64,000 nt of DNA from Actinoplanes oblitus (GCF_030252345.1 NZ_CP126980.1:1441501-1505500); one strand, 5' to 3'; positions 25,368 to 33,903 are shown, counted from the first letter of the stretch. Numbers and translations: made by a program. Notes: generated by a model not told the origin, from the letters alone.

Positions 25368-26564
25368 TCAGCCCTGGCTCAGGCCGTGCTCCGAGCCCTT
25401 CTTCAGCGCGCGGGTGTCCCGCAGCTCCAGGAACGGCTCCTCGTCGGCCGGGTGGCCGGCGGCGATGGCCCGGCCGCGCTCCAGCTCGGCGTCCAGCTCG
25501 GCGCCGAGCATGATCGCCATGTTCGAGATCCACAGCCAGACCAGGAAGGCGATCACACCGCCGAGGGTGCCGTACGTCTTGTTGTAGTTGGCGAAGTTGG
25601 CCAGGTAGATCGCGAAGCCGGCGGACGCCGCGACCCAGAGCAGCACCGCGAAGATGCCACCCGGGCTGATCCAGCGGAAACCGCCCGTCTTGGCGTTCGG
25701 CGAGGCCCAGTAGAGGATCGCGAACATCAGGCTGACCAGTATCACCAGCACCGGCCACTTGGCGATGTTCCAGGTGGTCACGGCCACCCCGCCGAGGCCG
25801 ATCTTCTCGCCGACCACGCGGGCCAGGTCGCCGGTGAACACCACGATGGCGGCGGAGGCGATCAGCATCACGCCGACCACGGCTGTCACCCCGACCCGGA
25901 TCGGCAGGGTCTTCCAGATCGGCCGGCCCTCCGGCACGTCGTAGATCGCGTTCGACGCGCGCATGAAAGCGGCGATGTACCCGGACGCCGACCAGAACGC
26001 GACCAGCAGACCGATGATCGCCGCGAGCCCGGCGCTGCCGGTGCCCCGCACCTGGCTCAGCACGGTGTTGACCAGGTCGCGCAGCTGATCATTGGGGGTG
26101 ATCTCACCGACCGCCTGGGTGACCGTGCGCTGCCCGGCCGGCCCGAGCATGCCGAGGATCGAGACGATCACCAGTGTGCCCGGGAAGATCGACAGCACGC
26201 CGTAGTAGGTCAGCGCCGCCGCCCAGTCCGAGACGTTGTCCTCGGAGAACTGCTTGAAGGTCCGTTTCAGCGCGGCGAAGATGCCACGCGCCCGCAGCTG
26301 GGAGGGCCGGTCCGGGCCGTCGTCAGGTCCGGGCGCGGCGAGATCGCGGGGAGTGGGGGAGTGACCCACCTCGGTGGTGCTGGCAGCGGCCAGATCGAAG
26401 TCCTCGGCGCCACGCCGGCGCGCGTCCGTGGCATCCGCGCCGGCCGGTGACGCGCCGGCGTCGGCATCGGCGCCTCCGGCGGTCACCGCGGCGTCGCCGG
26501 ACTTGCCGGTCCCGGGCTGCTCGTCGGGGTCGTGCTGCCCTTCCGGGCGATGACGGAGTTTCAT
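25368..26564 (-). CDS. YihY/BrkB family inner membrane protein
   Basis: A 398-residue protein. The first 105 residues are hydrophilic and low-complexity (Asp/Ala/Gly-rich). The YihY/BrkB domain follows with six membrane segments: FKQFSEDNVSDWAAALTYYG, SIFPGTLVIVSILGMLGPAG, LVAFWSASGYIAAFMRASNA, then WISPGGIFAVLLWVAASAGF and LANFANYNKTYGTLGGVIAF. Role unknown; early claims that YihY is RNase BN are discredited. The ATG at 26564 is chosen because the frame upstream enters the repeat region and does not look coded. Confidence 0.87.
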   Translation of the reverse strand: MKLRHRPEGQHDPDEQPGTGKSGDAAVTAGGADADAGASPAGADATDARRRGAEDFDLAAASTTEVGHSPTPRDLAAPGPDDGPDRPSQLRARGIFAALKRTFKQFSEDNVSDWAAALTYYGVLSIFPGTLVIVSILGMLGPAGQRTVTQAVGEITPNDQLRDLVNTVLSQVRGTGSAGLAAIIGLLVAFWSASGYIAAFMRASNAIYDVPEGRPIWKTLPIRVGVTAVVGVMLIASAAIVVFTGDLARVVGEKIGLGGVAVTTWNIAKWPVLVILVSLMFAILYWASPNAKTGGFRWISPGGIFAVLLWVAASAGFAIYLANFANYNKTYGTLGGVIAFLVWLWISNMAIMLGAELDAELERGRAIAAGHPADEEPFLELRDTRALKKGSEHGLSQG

Positions 26565-27528
26565 GCGGGGCTTCCCTTCGGTGAAGCGGCCGGTCGCGCG
26601 CGTGCCGCCCTCCCCGCTGCGACGTGCGATGACGACCTGCGAGGGGGATGCCCGGCGGACCGGGTTGCTAACCATCCCCGCACCGGCCCGGCACGATGAA
26701 TGGGGTTGGTTGGTGCCGTGCCCCTTCGCGACTGCTCGTTGCCTTCCGCTCGTTGCCTTTCGCCCGCTGTCTTTCGCCCGCTGTCTTTCGCCCGCCACCC
26801 CGCTGTCCGCTGTCTCCCGTCCACCGCCCCTCCGCCCGCTGCCCTCCGCGCACCGTCCGAGCCTCACCTGAACAGCCTCTTGCGCGGTCCCCACCCCATC
26901 CGGGGGCAGACCACCCACAAACCAGCGTCCCGAAAAGTCGCGGCATCCACCGGCCGGCCTGTGTACAACCGGCCGCTGTGGATAAATACGGACGCCGAGC
27001 CCGCTCTCGACGTCGACCTTCCGTTGGAGCGGTCACGGCTCGCGCCGGGTCGCAGCGACCCTTGGGCCGCAGCCTTGGGAGCGCGTCCAGCGCCGGAGTT
27101 GGCCGCAAGATGGGCATTTGCCGCGTGCGGGGGCACGCGGCGTACGCACGGGCAGCCGACCATTGCATGTCCATTTCCGCAGATGATGCACGTGACTGAT
27201 GATCCGAAAACGCTCTCCCAGGGCCTCGCCAAGTTTGCTACTCGCTGGTCACCCCACCGATGAACATAGTCGGTCGCCGATGGGTGCACCTCGATCTGAT
27301 CATGAATCCGCCGGTCACGCTGTCGCACGGCAAGTACGCCGATGATCCGCATCGCGTCGCACGCTCGTATCGGAGGGCAGGACATTCCAGGATGGAGGCA
27401 GCCATGGCGTGCCGGCGGCTGGGTACTGGTGGATCAAGGATGGTGCAGCCGATGGTCCATACTGGAAGCGTCGGCACGAGCGAATGCACGTGCACCTGCA
27501 CGGGTGGTCTCGTCCGGGGAGGAAACTG
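26565..27528. other. 964-bp gene-poor region
   Basis: No reading frame here has plausible protein sequence on either strand. The left part (about 26720-26870) is pyrimidine-rich with short tandem repeats. The middle and right part (about 27160-27400) is less GC-rich than the surroundings, with ordinary codon bias absent. It could be decayed sequence, such as an old mobile element, or a long leader for the EboE-like gene at 27529. Confidence 0.5.
26758..26795. repeat. 14-bp tandem repeat
   Basis: The unit TTTCGCCCGCTGTC occurs two and two-thirds times in perfect tandem. Looser copies of CGCTGTC, CGTTGCC and CCGCTG flank it from about 26735 to 26860. Such short arrays arise by slippage; nothing suggests protein coding. 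Confidence 0.75.
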
Positions 27529-28650
27529 ATGCGGCTGCGACATCCTTCCGGCCGGATCGTGCACCTCATCTGCGGCGTGAGTCTGACCGGGGCCCGGACC
27601 CTCACCGACGCCTTCGCGATCATCGATGCGACTGCCGCCGAGTTGCGCGCCGGCCTGCTCGCCGCTCGCGGTGAGGACCCCGGCCGGCTGGGCGTCGCCC
27701 TGCGCCTGCCCTACTCGCTCGCCGCCGCCCTCGTCGACGACGGGCGCGCCCGCACCCGGCTGCGTGCCGAGCTCGACGCCCGAGGCATCGAGGTCGTCAC
27801 GCTGAACGGCGGTCCCGGCGCGGAGGGCGGCGGCTCACCCCCGCTGCCCGGCAGTCCTGATGCCGAGGGCAGCGGCCCGCCTCCACTGCCCGGCGCACCC
27901 GGTGCGGAGGATGCCGGCTCGCCCCCGCTGCCCGGTGGATCTGGTGCGGAGGGTGCTGATTCGCCCGCGCTGTCTGGCGGTCCTGGTGCGGAGGATGCCG
28001 GCTCCGCCCCGCTGTCCGGTGGGTCTGGTGCGGAGGGCGGCAGCCTGCCCCCGCTCCCCGACTGGAGCCAACCCGCCCGTCTGCAACACACCCTCGGCCT
28101 GGCCCGGATCCTCGTCGACCTGTTGCCCGACGAGGAGGTCCGGGGCGCGGTCAGCACCTGCGGGCTGGCTCGCCGCGCGGACTGGGACGAGGCTCACGAG
28201 AAGGCGGTCGCCCGGCATGTGGCCCGCCTCTCCGGCGGGCTCGCCGACCTGGCCTGGCGGGTCGGGCGCGCGGTTCGCGCCGGGTTCGAGCCCGGGCCGG
28301 GGCAGGTGCTGGACAGCCCGGAGGACACGGTCGCCGCGCTGACCCGGGTGGACAAGGACCGGCTCGGCCTCTGTCTGGACCTGGCCCGCGTGGTACGCGA
28401 CTGGCCCGCCCCGCGGGACGGCGTGGACCGGCTCACCGACGCCGGTCTCTCGGTGATCACGGTGCGCGTCACCGATCCGTCGGTGGCCTGGCAGCCGGTG
28501 CTGCGGCACCTGCTCGCCGCGGACACCGCGCGTACCGAGTACATCGAGGTGGACGCGCCCGGCTCGGCGGCGGTGCACCTGGCGTACGTGATCCGGGAAC
28601 TGACCGCCCTCGGCCTGGTGCCGGAGGGCGAACCCTGCAACGCGCCCTGA
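27529..28650 (+). CDS. orphan EboE-like TIM-barrel protein with repeat insertion
   Basis: A 373-residue protein. Residues 1-95 match the start of EboE, a sugar-phosphate-isomerase-like TIM barrel of the ebo clusters: MRLRHPSGRIVHLICGVSLT, LGVALRLPYSLAAAL and RAELDARGIEVVTLNG. EboE normally continues FPYxxFH, which supplies a metal-site residue. Here six 14-residue Gly/Pro repeats follow, then the EboE pattern resumes at WSQPARLQHTLGLARILVDL, with VSTCGLARRADWDEAHE, GFEPGPGQVLDSPEDT and DRLGLCLDLAR. ATG follows GGGGAGGAAACTG. No other ebo gene is nearby. The missing loop may mean a lost or altered activity. Confidence 0.72.
   Translation: MRLRHPSGRIVHLICGVSLTGARTLTDAFAIIDATAAELRAGLLAARGEDPGRLGVALRLPYSLAAALVDDGRARTRLRAELDARGIEVVTLNGGPGAEGGGSPPLPGSPDAEGSGPPPLPGAPGAEDAGSPPLPGGSGAEGADSPALSGGPGAEDAGSAPLSGGSGAEGGSLPPLPDWSQPARLQHTLGLARILVDLLPDEEVRGAVSTCGLARRADWDEAHEKAVARHVARLSGGLADLAWRVGRAVRAGFEPGPGQVLDSPEDTVAALTRVDKDRLGLCLDLARVVRDWPAPRDGVDRLTDAGLSVITVRVTDPSVAWQPVLRHLLAADTARTEYIEVDAPGSAAVHLAYVIRELTALGLVPEGEPCNAP
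27814..28065 (+). repeat. six in-frame 42-bp repeats
   Basis: Six consecutive 14-codon units lie within the EboE-like gene, with peptide consensus (P/S)GAE(G/D)xGSPPLPG(G/S). Units differ at several positions, so the array is not a recent or an assembly-made expansion. All six keep the frame. Confidence 0.9.
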
Positions 28651-28652
28651 CC

Positions 28653-28695
28653 ACACGCTGAAGGCCGCCTCGCGCCGAGGCGGCCTTCAGCGTGT
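28653..28695. terminator. bidirectional hairpin terminator
   Basis: ACACGCTGAAGGCCGCCT and AGGCGGCCTTCAGCGTGT form a perfect 18-bp stem with a 7-nt loop, directly between the convergent EboE-like and YtxH genes, starting 3 bp after the EboE-like stop. Confidence 0.9.
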
Positions 28696-28704
28696 CACGG
28701 GGAA

Positions 28705-29025
28705 TCAGATCCCGCTGCCGGACCCCTTGGCACCCGAGAGGGTGTCCGTCGGAGCCAGCAACTCGTCCGTGTTGCCGCTGGTGCCGGTGTCCTGGTGCGC
28801 CGTGCCGAGCTTCTCGCCGAGCTTGGACGACTGCAGCTTGTCCTTGCCCTCGGTGTAGAGCTTGTTGGCCTGCGCCTGCGCGACGCCGGCCGCCTCCTGG
28901 ACGGTCGGATGGTCCCAGAACTTCTGAGCGTTCGCCCGGATCTCCTCATACTTCTCCCGGCCGGCTCGGCTGCCCAGGACGAAGCCCGCCGCGAGGCCGG
29001 TGAGGAACATCAACTTTCCGCGCAT
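28705..29025 (-). CDS. YtxH domain protein
   Basis: A 106-residue protein: KLMFLTGLAAGFVLGSRAGR is the membrane-anchoring YtxH start, followed by EKYEEIRANAQKFWDHPTVQ, a helical stretch to about residue 75 and a flexible Gly/Ser/Thr tail. YtxH proteins are general-stress membrane-associated proteins in Gram-positives; the biochemical role is unknown. Confidence 0.82.
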   Translation of the reverse strand: MRGKLMFLTGLAAGFVLGSRAGREKYEEIRANAQKFWDHPTVQEAAGVAQAQANKLYTEGKDKLQSSKLGEKLGTAHQDTGTSGNTDELLAPTDTLSGAKGSGSGI

Positions 29026-29245
29026 GATGGCGGCTCCTTCCGATCAGTGACGCCAACGCGTCTGGGGCGTGCATACCCATCCTGCCGCGCCGATATGCCC
29101 TCCATCCCGGTTTCACTCCTGTTGCCGGAAGTCGCAACGGCGACATCGCCCCCCACCGCGCGCCACGGGGTATCCCCTTCGCGCCGGGCCCCGGCGATCG
29201 TGTAATCTCTTCTCCGTCGCCAGGGAAACCCAGCGGCAGGCACGA

Positions 29246-29318
29246 TCCCCTGTAGCTCAATTGGCAGAGCAGCCGGCTGTTAACCGGCAGGTTATTGGTT
29301 CGAGTCCAATCGGGGGAG
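29246..29318 (+). tRNA. tRNA-Asn(GTT)
   Basis: A complete cloverleaf: acceptor TCCCCTG/CGGGGGA, D-arm GCTCAATTGGCAGAGC, anticodon stem GCCGG/CCGGC around CTGTTAA with anticodon GTT, T-arm ATTGG-TTCGAGT-CCAAT, discriminator G. CCA is not encoded. A terminator follows at 29328. Confidence 0.96.
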
Positions 29319-29327
29319 CGAGCGTTC

Positions 29328-29363
29328 AGAGGCCCCGGCCCGCTGGTGCGGACCGGGGCCTCT
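29328..29363 (+). terminator. hairpin terminator after tRNA-Asn
   Basis: AGAGGCCCCGG and CCGGGGCCTCT form a perfect 11-bp stem with a 14-nt loop, 10 bp past the tRNA end. CGCATTG follows. Confidence 0.8.
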
Positions 29364-29468
29364 CGCATTGCGGCAGCAGGCCGGCCGCCGCAGACCCCGC
29401 GATGCGGTGGTCGCGGCGCCGCGGAAACCTGCTGGCCCATAAAGATCTTTTTCCCGTACGTTCACCGC

Positions 29469-30242
29469 GTGCCGTTCTGGACCAGGCTCCGTGACCGCGC
29501 CCGCCGGCCGGGTCGCCCGTGGGCCGGCCGGCGGTTGTCCGTCTGGGTGCGGGCGGCGGGCTGTCTGGTGCTGTTCCTGTTGAGCATGTTGGCGACAGTG
29601 GTGTCCATGCGCGACGGAGCGATCGGCGACATTCTCACCGGGGCCTTCGGGACACTGTTCTTCGGTCTCGGAGTGGTGCTCGGCGTGCGGCAGCTCCGAT
29701 CCGGCCGGTGGTTCGTCCAGCGGGTGACGCGGGTCTGGGAGTTCGCCGGCGTGGCTCGCCGTGAGCTGGATCGGATCGAGGAGATGGTCGGCTGGCTGCG
29801 GGAGCTGCCGCCGGACCGGGCGGCGGTGGAGCTGGCCGATCTGGGGCGGTGTCCCGGTCCGCTGGACGCGCTGTTCTTCCACGCCGGGCGGGGCGAGCTG
29901 ACCGAGGCGCTGCTGATCTCGGTGGAACGGGTACGGGCGGGCTCCGGCGGGGTGCTGGACGTGGTGCTGGCCAGCCTGGACCGGGACGGGCGGGTGCGGG
30001 AGGCCGCGGTCCGGCGGATGGCCGCGGAACCGGCGCCCGGGCAGGAGTGGTTCCTGGTGGAGCGGGCGGTGGACCACGTCCCGGTGATCCGGCAGGTGGC
30101 GCTGGGCGCGCTCGCGGCATTGCTGGCCGAGCAGCCGGGCTGCTATGAGGAGCGCGTCTGGCGGGGCTTCGCGCGGGTGGCCGGGCGGGATCGAGCGGTG
30201 GGGCTGCGGGCGTTACTGGAGGGGCGGGCGGGGACCGACTGA
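29469..30242 (+). CDS. membrane protein with HEAT-like cytoplasmic region
   Basis: A protein of about 257 residues from a GTG at 29469; the longer open frame starts inside the tRNA and is rejected. A basic N terminus (TRLRDRARRPGRPWAGRR) precedes two hydrophobic segments (WVRAAGCLVLFLLSMLATVV and LTGAFGTLFFGLGVVLGV). The remaining 170 residues are helical with repeated Ala/Leu/Val pairs (REAAVRRMAAEPAPGQEWFL, then VPVIRQVALGALAALLAEQP), suggestive of HEAT-like repeats. The family is not recognised. Confidence 0.62.
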   Translation: MPFWTRLRDRARRPGRPWAGRRLSVWVRAAGCLVLFLLSMLATVVSMRDGAIGDILTGAFGTLFFGLGVVLGVRQLRSGRWFVQRVTRVWEFAGVARRELDRIEEMVGWLRELPPDRAAVELADLGRCPGPLDALFFHAGRGELTEALLISVERVRAGSGGVLDVVLASLDRDGRVREAAVRRMAAEPAPGQEWFLVERAVDHVPVIRQVALGALAALLAEQPGCYEERVWRGFARVAGRDRAVGLRALLEGRAGTD

Positions 30243-30386
30243 CGGCGGCCGGGGCGGCTGCTGTGGGCGTACGCCAGTAATTTGATCTTGGTTGTGGGTT
30301 TTTCGGGGCGCTTGTTCTTTCGCCCCCTTAGCCCGAAGTGCACGGTTACCCTGAGGCTTGCGTTGTTCGCTCTCAGTGAGGTGGTT

Positions 30387-31649
30387 ATGTCGCAGCCGGT
30401 CGAGGTGGACGTCGTCATCGTCGGCGGCGGTCTCGCCGGGTTGTCCGCGGCCCGCCGGCTCGACCGTGCCGGGGTGGAATGGCTGCTCGTCGAGGGCGCC
30501 GACCGGATCGGCGGACGGGTCGCGACCGACGTGCACGACGGCTGGCGGATGGACCGGGGCTTCCAGACACTGAACACCGCCTATCCACGGCTGCCCGCGC
30601 TGGTCGACATCGACGCGCTGGAGATGAGGTATCTCACCTCCGGGGTGCTGGTCCGCCGAGGCGGCAGCCTGCACCGGCTGGAGAACCCGCTGCGCGAACC
30701 GCTCACCACCCCGCAGACGCTGCTCTCCGGGATCGGCTCGCTGGCCGACCGGCTGAAGTTCGCCGCGCTGGTCACCCGGTGCGCCACCACGACACCGCAG
30801 CGGCTGCTGAGCGCGCCGGAGACGACCACCCAGGAGATGCTCCGCAAGGCCGGCCTGTCCCACCGGATCATCGAGGAGGTGCTGCGGCCGTTCTTCTCCG
30901 GCGTCTTCGCCGACCGGTCGCTGGACACCTCCAGCCACGTCACAGCGATGGTGCTGCGGTCCTTCGCCCGCGGCCGGATCGGGGTGCCGGCCCTCGGGAT
31001 GGCCGCGCTGCCGGCCGCGGTGGCCGGCCCGCTGCCCTTCCCGCAACTGCTCATCGGCGCCCGCACGCTGAGCATCGGCCCCGGCATGGTGGTCACCGAG
31101 GGCGGTGAGATCCGCTGCCGCGCGATCATCGTGGCCACCGATCCGGTGCACGCCGCCGAACTGCTTCCGCAGCTGCCCGCGCCGGACATGCACGGGCTGA
31201 CCACCTTCTACTTCGGCGCCGACCACGCGCCGCTCGACGAACCCATCCTGCTGATCGACGGCGACCGGCGGGAGATCATCGCGAACACCGTGGTGATCAG
31301 CAACGCGGCACCCGAGTACGCCCCCAGCGGGCGCAGCCTGATCGCCGCGACAGTGGTCGGCATCTCCGCCCCGTCCAGCGCCTCCGAGGCGGTGATCCGG
31401 GTCGAGCTGGCCCGGATGTACGGGACACCGACCGACGACTGGGAACTGCTCAACGTGATCAGCCTGCCGAACGCCCTGCCCGCGGCCCGGGTGCCGCAGG
31501 CCGCGCTGCGCAAGCCGGTCGCCCTCGGCGACGGCCTCTTCGTCGCCGGTGATCACCGCGACAGCCCGTCCATCCAGGGAGCGATGGCCGGGGGCTGGCG
31601 GACGGCTGGAGAGGTCCTGGCGTCACTCGGCGCCCGGGTCGGGGTGTAG
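30387..31649 (+). CDS. FAD-dependent amine oxidase/phytoene desaturase-like protein
   Basis: A 420-residue flavoprotein. The Rossmann motif VVIVGGGLAGLSAARRL is at residues 9-25, followed by ADRIGGRVATD, the GG-motif region of amine oxidases and phytoene desaturases. RPFFSGVFADRSLDTSS is typical of the NAD(P)-binding protein group annotated as protoporphyrinogen oxidase-like. The C-terminal FAD motif is LFVAGDHRDSPSIQGAMAGG. The substrate is unknown. The upstream frame is open but the ATG after AGTGAGGTGGTT is the natural start. The next small gene follows after 22 bp. Confidence 0.85.
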   Translation: MSQPVEVDVVIVGGGLAGLSAARRLDRAGVEWLLVEGADRIGGRVATDVHDGWRMDRGFQTLNTAYPRLPALVDIDALEMRYLTSGVLVRRGGSLHRLENPLREPLTTPQTLLSGIGSLADRLKFAALVTRCATTTPQRLLSAPETTTQEMLRKAGLSHRIIEEVLRPFFSGVFADRSLDTSSHVTAMVLRSFARGRIGVPALGMAALPAAVAGPLPFPQLLIGARTLSIGPGMVVTEGGEIRCRAIIVATDPVHAAELLPQLPAPDMHGLTTFYFGADHAPLDEPILLIDGDRREIIANTVVISNAAPEYAPSGRSLIAATVVGISAPSSASEAVIRVELARMYGTPTDDWELLNVISLPNALPAARVPQAALRKPVALGDGLFVAGDHRDSPSIQGAMAGGWRTAGEVLASLGARVGV

Positions 31650-31671
31650 GTCCCTGTCTGGAGGCTTCAAC

Positions 31672-31845
31672 ATGAGCGACATCAACCCGGAGAATTTCGC
31701 CGAATTCACCACCCAGGACGACGGTGAGTCATGGAGCATCGGCGAGGAAGGCCTGCCGGCGGTGGTCGACCTGCAGCCGCCCGACATGGTGACCGACCCG
31801 CGGTCGCAGATTGTTTTGTTGCCACAGACGCTGGTGGAGCGATAG
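31672..31845 (+). CDS. small acidic protein
   Basis: A 57-residue acidic protein, MSDINPENFAEFTTQDDGES, ending in LLPQTLVER. The ATG has a good GGAGG at 10 bp upstream. No family is recognised. It lies between the FAD gene and the tRNA that holds the prophage attachment site, so it is the last host gene before the prophage. Confidence 0.55.
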   Translation: MSDINPENFAEFTTQDDGESWSIGEEGLPAVVDLQPPDMVTDPRSQIVLLPQTLVER

Positions 31846-31894
31846 ATCGCTAGCTGCGGGAGCGGGGCGCGGGTTACTATCGCCGCCGGTGTAG

Positions 31895-31971
31895 GGGGCG
31901 GTAGCTCAGTGGGTTAGAGCAGGGGACTCATAATCCCTCGGTCGCGGGTTCGAGTCCCGCCCGCCCCACCA
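31895..31971 (+). tRNA. tRNA with CAT anticodon (Ile2 or elongator Met)
   Basis: A complete cloverleaf: acceptor GGGGCGG/CCGCCCC, D-arm GCTCAGTGGGTTAGAGC, anticodon loop CTCATAA with CAT at 31929-31931, T-arm GCGGG-TTCGAGT-CCCGC, discriminator A and encoded CCA. The anticodon-loop to variable region (ACTCATAATC, then CGGTCGC) resembles tRNA-Ile2, whose C34 is changed to lysidine, but elongator Met cannot be excluded. It is the integration site of the adjoining prophage. Confidence 0.94.
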
Positions 31972-31976
31972 GGCAT

Positions 31977-32019
31977 CCCTTGGTCTTAGCCAAGATCAAG
32001 GGTGTACGGAAGGGTGTAC
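31977..32019. other. attL arm: stem-loop and paired GGGTGTAC sites
   Basis: Directly after the tRNA CCA, CCCTTGGTCT and AGATCAAGGG form a near-perfect hairpin (31977-32002). Two direct copies of GGGTGTAC follow at 32000-32007 and 32012-32019, 12 bp apart. Paired short repeats next to an integrase gene and att core are typical of arm-type integrase sites. The hairpin may also terminate the integrase or tRNA transcripts. Confidence 0.5.
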
Positions 32020-32045
32020 TGGCAGGCCAGGGGACTGTCGGAAAG

Positions 32046-33311
32046 TCACCAACCGTTACCTTCGCGTTGAGGCCGGCGCAGTGCCTGGCCCATTCGGCTC
32101 GTCGCCTCTCGCTTCAGTTCCGTCGAGGCATCCAGGTACCCCTCAGTCACCTTGATGCTGGAATGCCGCAGGATCTTCTGCACCACGCTGGAGTCGACGC
32201 CCAAGGCGATCAAGAACGACGCGGTGAAGTGCCGGCCATCGTGCACCCGAAGGTGCACCCCAGCTTCAGCCTCGATCTCCTGGAACTCCTTCCAGTCGGC
32301 CTCGGGGCTGATCGGGTGGCCGAGCCTGTCGCAGAAGACGAAGCCACGATCGACATAGGCGTCACCGGCCATCATCTTCTCGAAGTCCTGGATTTCACGG
32401 TGGCGGCGGAACTCCTCGACGAGTTCAGCAGGCAGCGGGATCTCGCCGTAGCTGGAGCCCTTCGGAGGCTTAAGGATCAAACCCCCTTCCACCTGGATTT
32501 CACCCGCCTTCAACGGCAGGATCCGCTGCGGGCAGTTGCCGGCCCGGCGCCGGCCGCAGGGGGAGCCGGAGCACCCGTGCAGGAACGGGCGTCGGTGCAA
32601 CTGCCAGTGGATCCGTGCTTCCGGCTGCTCGGAGTCAATGTCGAGCCACGGCCAACGCAGCCCCAACGCCTCGCCCTGCCGTAGCCCCAGACCGAATCCG
32701 CATCGCCAGCGAGTGGAGGAGCGGCGGTTGTCGGTCGCCGCAAGCACCCTGTCCGCCTCGCCCTTGGTCGGCGCGGCAAGGACCTTCTTCTTAGCGGTCG
32801 GCGGTGTAATCAGCTCCGCCAGGTTGCAGGTGATGACTCGCGTCCGGAAGGCCACCCGCAGCCCGCGAACGATGATGCGATGCACCTGAAGGACCGTCGT
32901 GTCTGCAAGCCCGCTACGGACCATGGCGACGTATACGGCGGTGACGTTCGATGGCTGTAGCCGATCCATCCGGATCTTCCCGGTCGTCGGGTAGGCGTAG
33001 CGGCGTAGTTTCTTGCGGGCTCCTTCGATCGTGGTGAGATCCATCGTGAGCGGTGCCACCGTCTCGAAGTACACCTCCTCGAACCACGCCTGGACCGTCG
33101 GCGCCCGGCCGGCATTCTGAACCTGACCGGTCCGCTTCTGAGCGAGCAACTCATCGACGCGAGCCTCCGCTCCTTCGTAGTTCTGGCGCTTAACGTGGCG
33201 CTGGTCGGGCCGACCGTTCGGCTTCGTTCCGACAGTCACCCAGGCGTGCCACTTGCCGTCGGCCCCCTGGCTGATCGTCGGGTAGTCCTCCGGTTTCCTC
33301 TTTTTTGGCAT
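32046..33311 (-). CDS. int: phage tyrosine integrase
   Basis: A 421-residue tyrosine recombinase. The N-terminal part has the arm-binding AP2-like region (GADGKWHAWVTVGTKPNG), followed by the core-binding SAM-like domain at about residues 70-170. Catalytic residues visible: Arg in GLGLRQGEALGLRW, HxxR in VHDGRH, His in ILRHSSIKVTEGY and the Tyr nucleophile in that same stretch. An insertion with Cys residues (HGCSGSPCGRRRAGNCP, about residue 250) may bind zinc. It reads toward the tRNA, 75 bp away. It integrates and, with an excisionase, excises the phage. Confidence 0.94.
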   Translation of the reverse strand: MPKKRKPEDYPTISQGADGKWHAWVTVGTKPNGRPDQRHVKRQNYEGAEARVDELLAQKRTGQVQNAGRAPTVQAWFEEVYFETVAPLTMDLTTIEGARKKLRRYAYPTTGKIRMDRLQPSNVTAVYVAMVRSGLADTTVLQVHRIIVRGLRVAFRTRVITCNLAELITPPTAKKKVLAAPTKGEADRVLAATDNRRSSTRWRCGFGLGLRQGEALGLRWPWLDIDSEQPEARIHWQLHRRPFLHGCSGSPCGRRRAGNCPQRILPLKAGEIQVEGGLILKPPKGSSYGEIPLPAELVEEFRRHREIQDFEKMMAGDAYVDRGFVFCDRLGHPISPEADWKEFQEIEAEAGVHLRVHDGRHFTASFLIALGVDSSVVQKILRHSSIKVTEGYLDASTELKREATSRMGQALRRPQREGNGW

Positions 33312-33446
33312 GCAGCAGCTCCTTCGGGATGCGGGCGCGCGTCATCGGCCGGTCCCGGAGTCGGCATGGGCTCACGCAGGGACCGGCGTGACGGTGCAGG
33401 GATGGAATCCGCGGAATCGCGGCGATGTGGTGCGGACGTTACGAGG

Positions 33447-33890
33447 TCAGCTAGCTTCAGGCTTGCGATGTGCCGTGGCGCGTACGTGGTTGGCGAGCAC
33501 CTGCAACGACTGCACGATGAAGGCGCGATCCGCCGCGGACGTGTTCGGGTCGACGAGCTTGCGCAGGATGATCTGCACGTCGGCCGGGACGGGCATCTCC
33601 GGGGTGGCCTGCGGAGGCTCGCGGGTCAGGCCGAGTGCGGCCATGGCATCGTCGATCGGCGCGCCGACGACGCGGCAGAAGGCCTGGACCCTGTCCAGCT
33701 CGGGAAGCTGGGTCCCCTTGGCGTTGCGCCAGCGGCTCAGGGTGCTGGTGGAAATCCCGCTGAGTTCGTAGATCTTCCGATCGGTGAGCCGCTGCGCGGG
33801 GGGCAGATCGTGTGAGCGCACGGCGCGCAGCCAGCGGTCGACGAACAGCGCCCAGTTTGCCAGCGCCACCGCGGGATCGAGATCTGCCAC
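33447..33890 (-). CDS. XRE-type helix-turn-helix protein, probable immunity repressor
   Basis: About 147 residues from a GTG at 33890. The helix-turn-helix lies in LTDRKIYELSGISTSTLSRWRNA with the XRE-like follow-up LPELDRVQAFCRVVGAPIDD. The C-terminal half (about residues 95-147) is helical and probably dimerises. The frame is open to 34052, but that would place the N terminus across the operator array, so the inner GTG is preferred. Position opposite the excisionase-like gene marks it as the lysogeny repressor. Confidence 0.78.
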   Translation of the reverse strand: MADLDPAVALANWALFVDRWLRAVRSHDLPPAQRLTDRKIYELSGISTSTLSRWRNAKGTQLPELDRVQAFCRVVGAPIDDAMAALGLTREPPQATPEMPVPADVQIILRKLVDPNTSAADRAFIVQSLQVLANHVRATAHRKPEAS

Positions 33891-33903
33891 GACATCACGG
33901 TAA

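Noticed and set aside
26758..26860. Repeat stretch as a CRISPR array
   Set aside because: Units are 14 bp, in direct contact without spacers, and no cas genes are nearby.
27814..28065. 42-bp repeats as CRISPR or mobile element
   Set aside because: They are in tandem without unique spacers and keep the reading frame of a protein.
29295..29468. Start of the membrane protein at 29295
   Set aside because: This would begin inside tRNA-Asn and run through its terminator; the GTG at 29469 precedes the natural basic N terminus.
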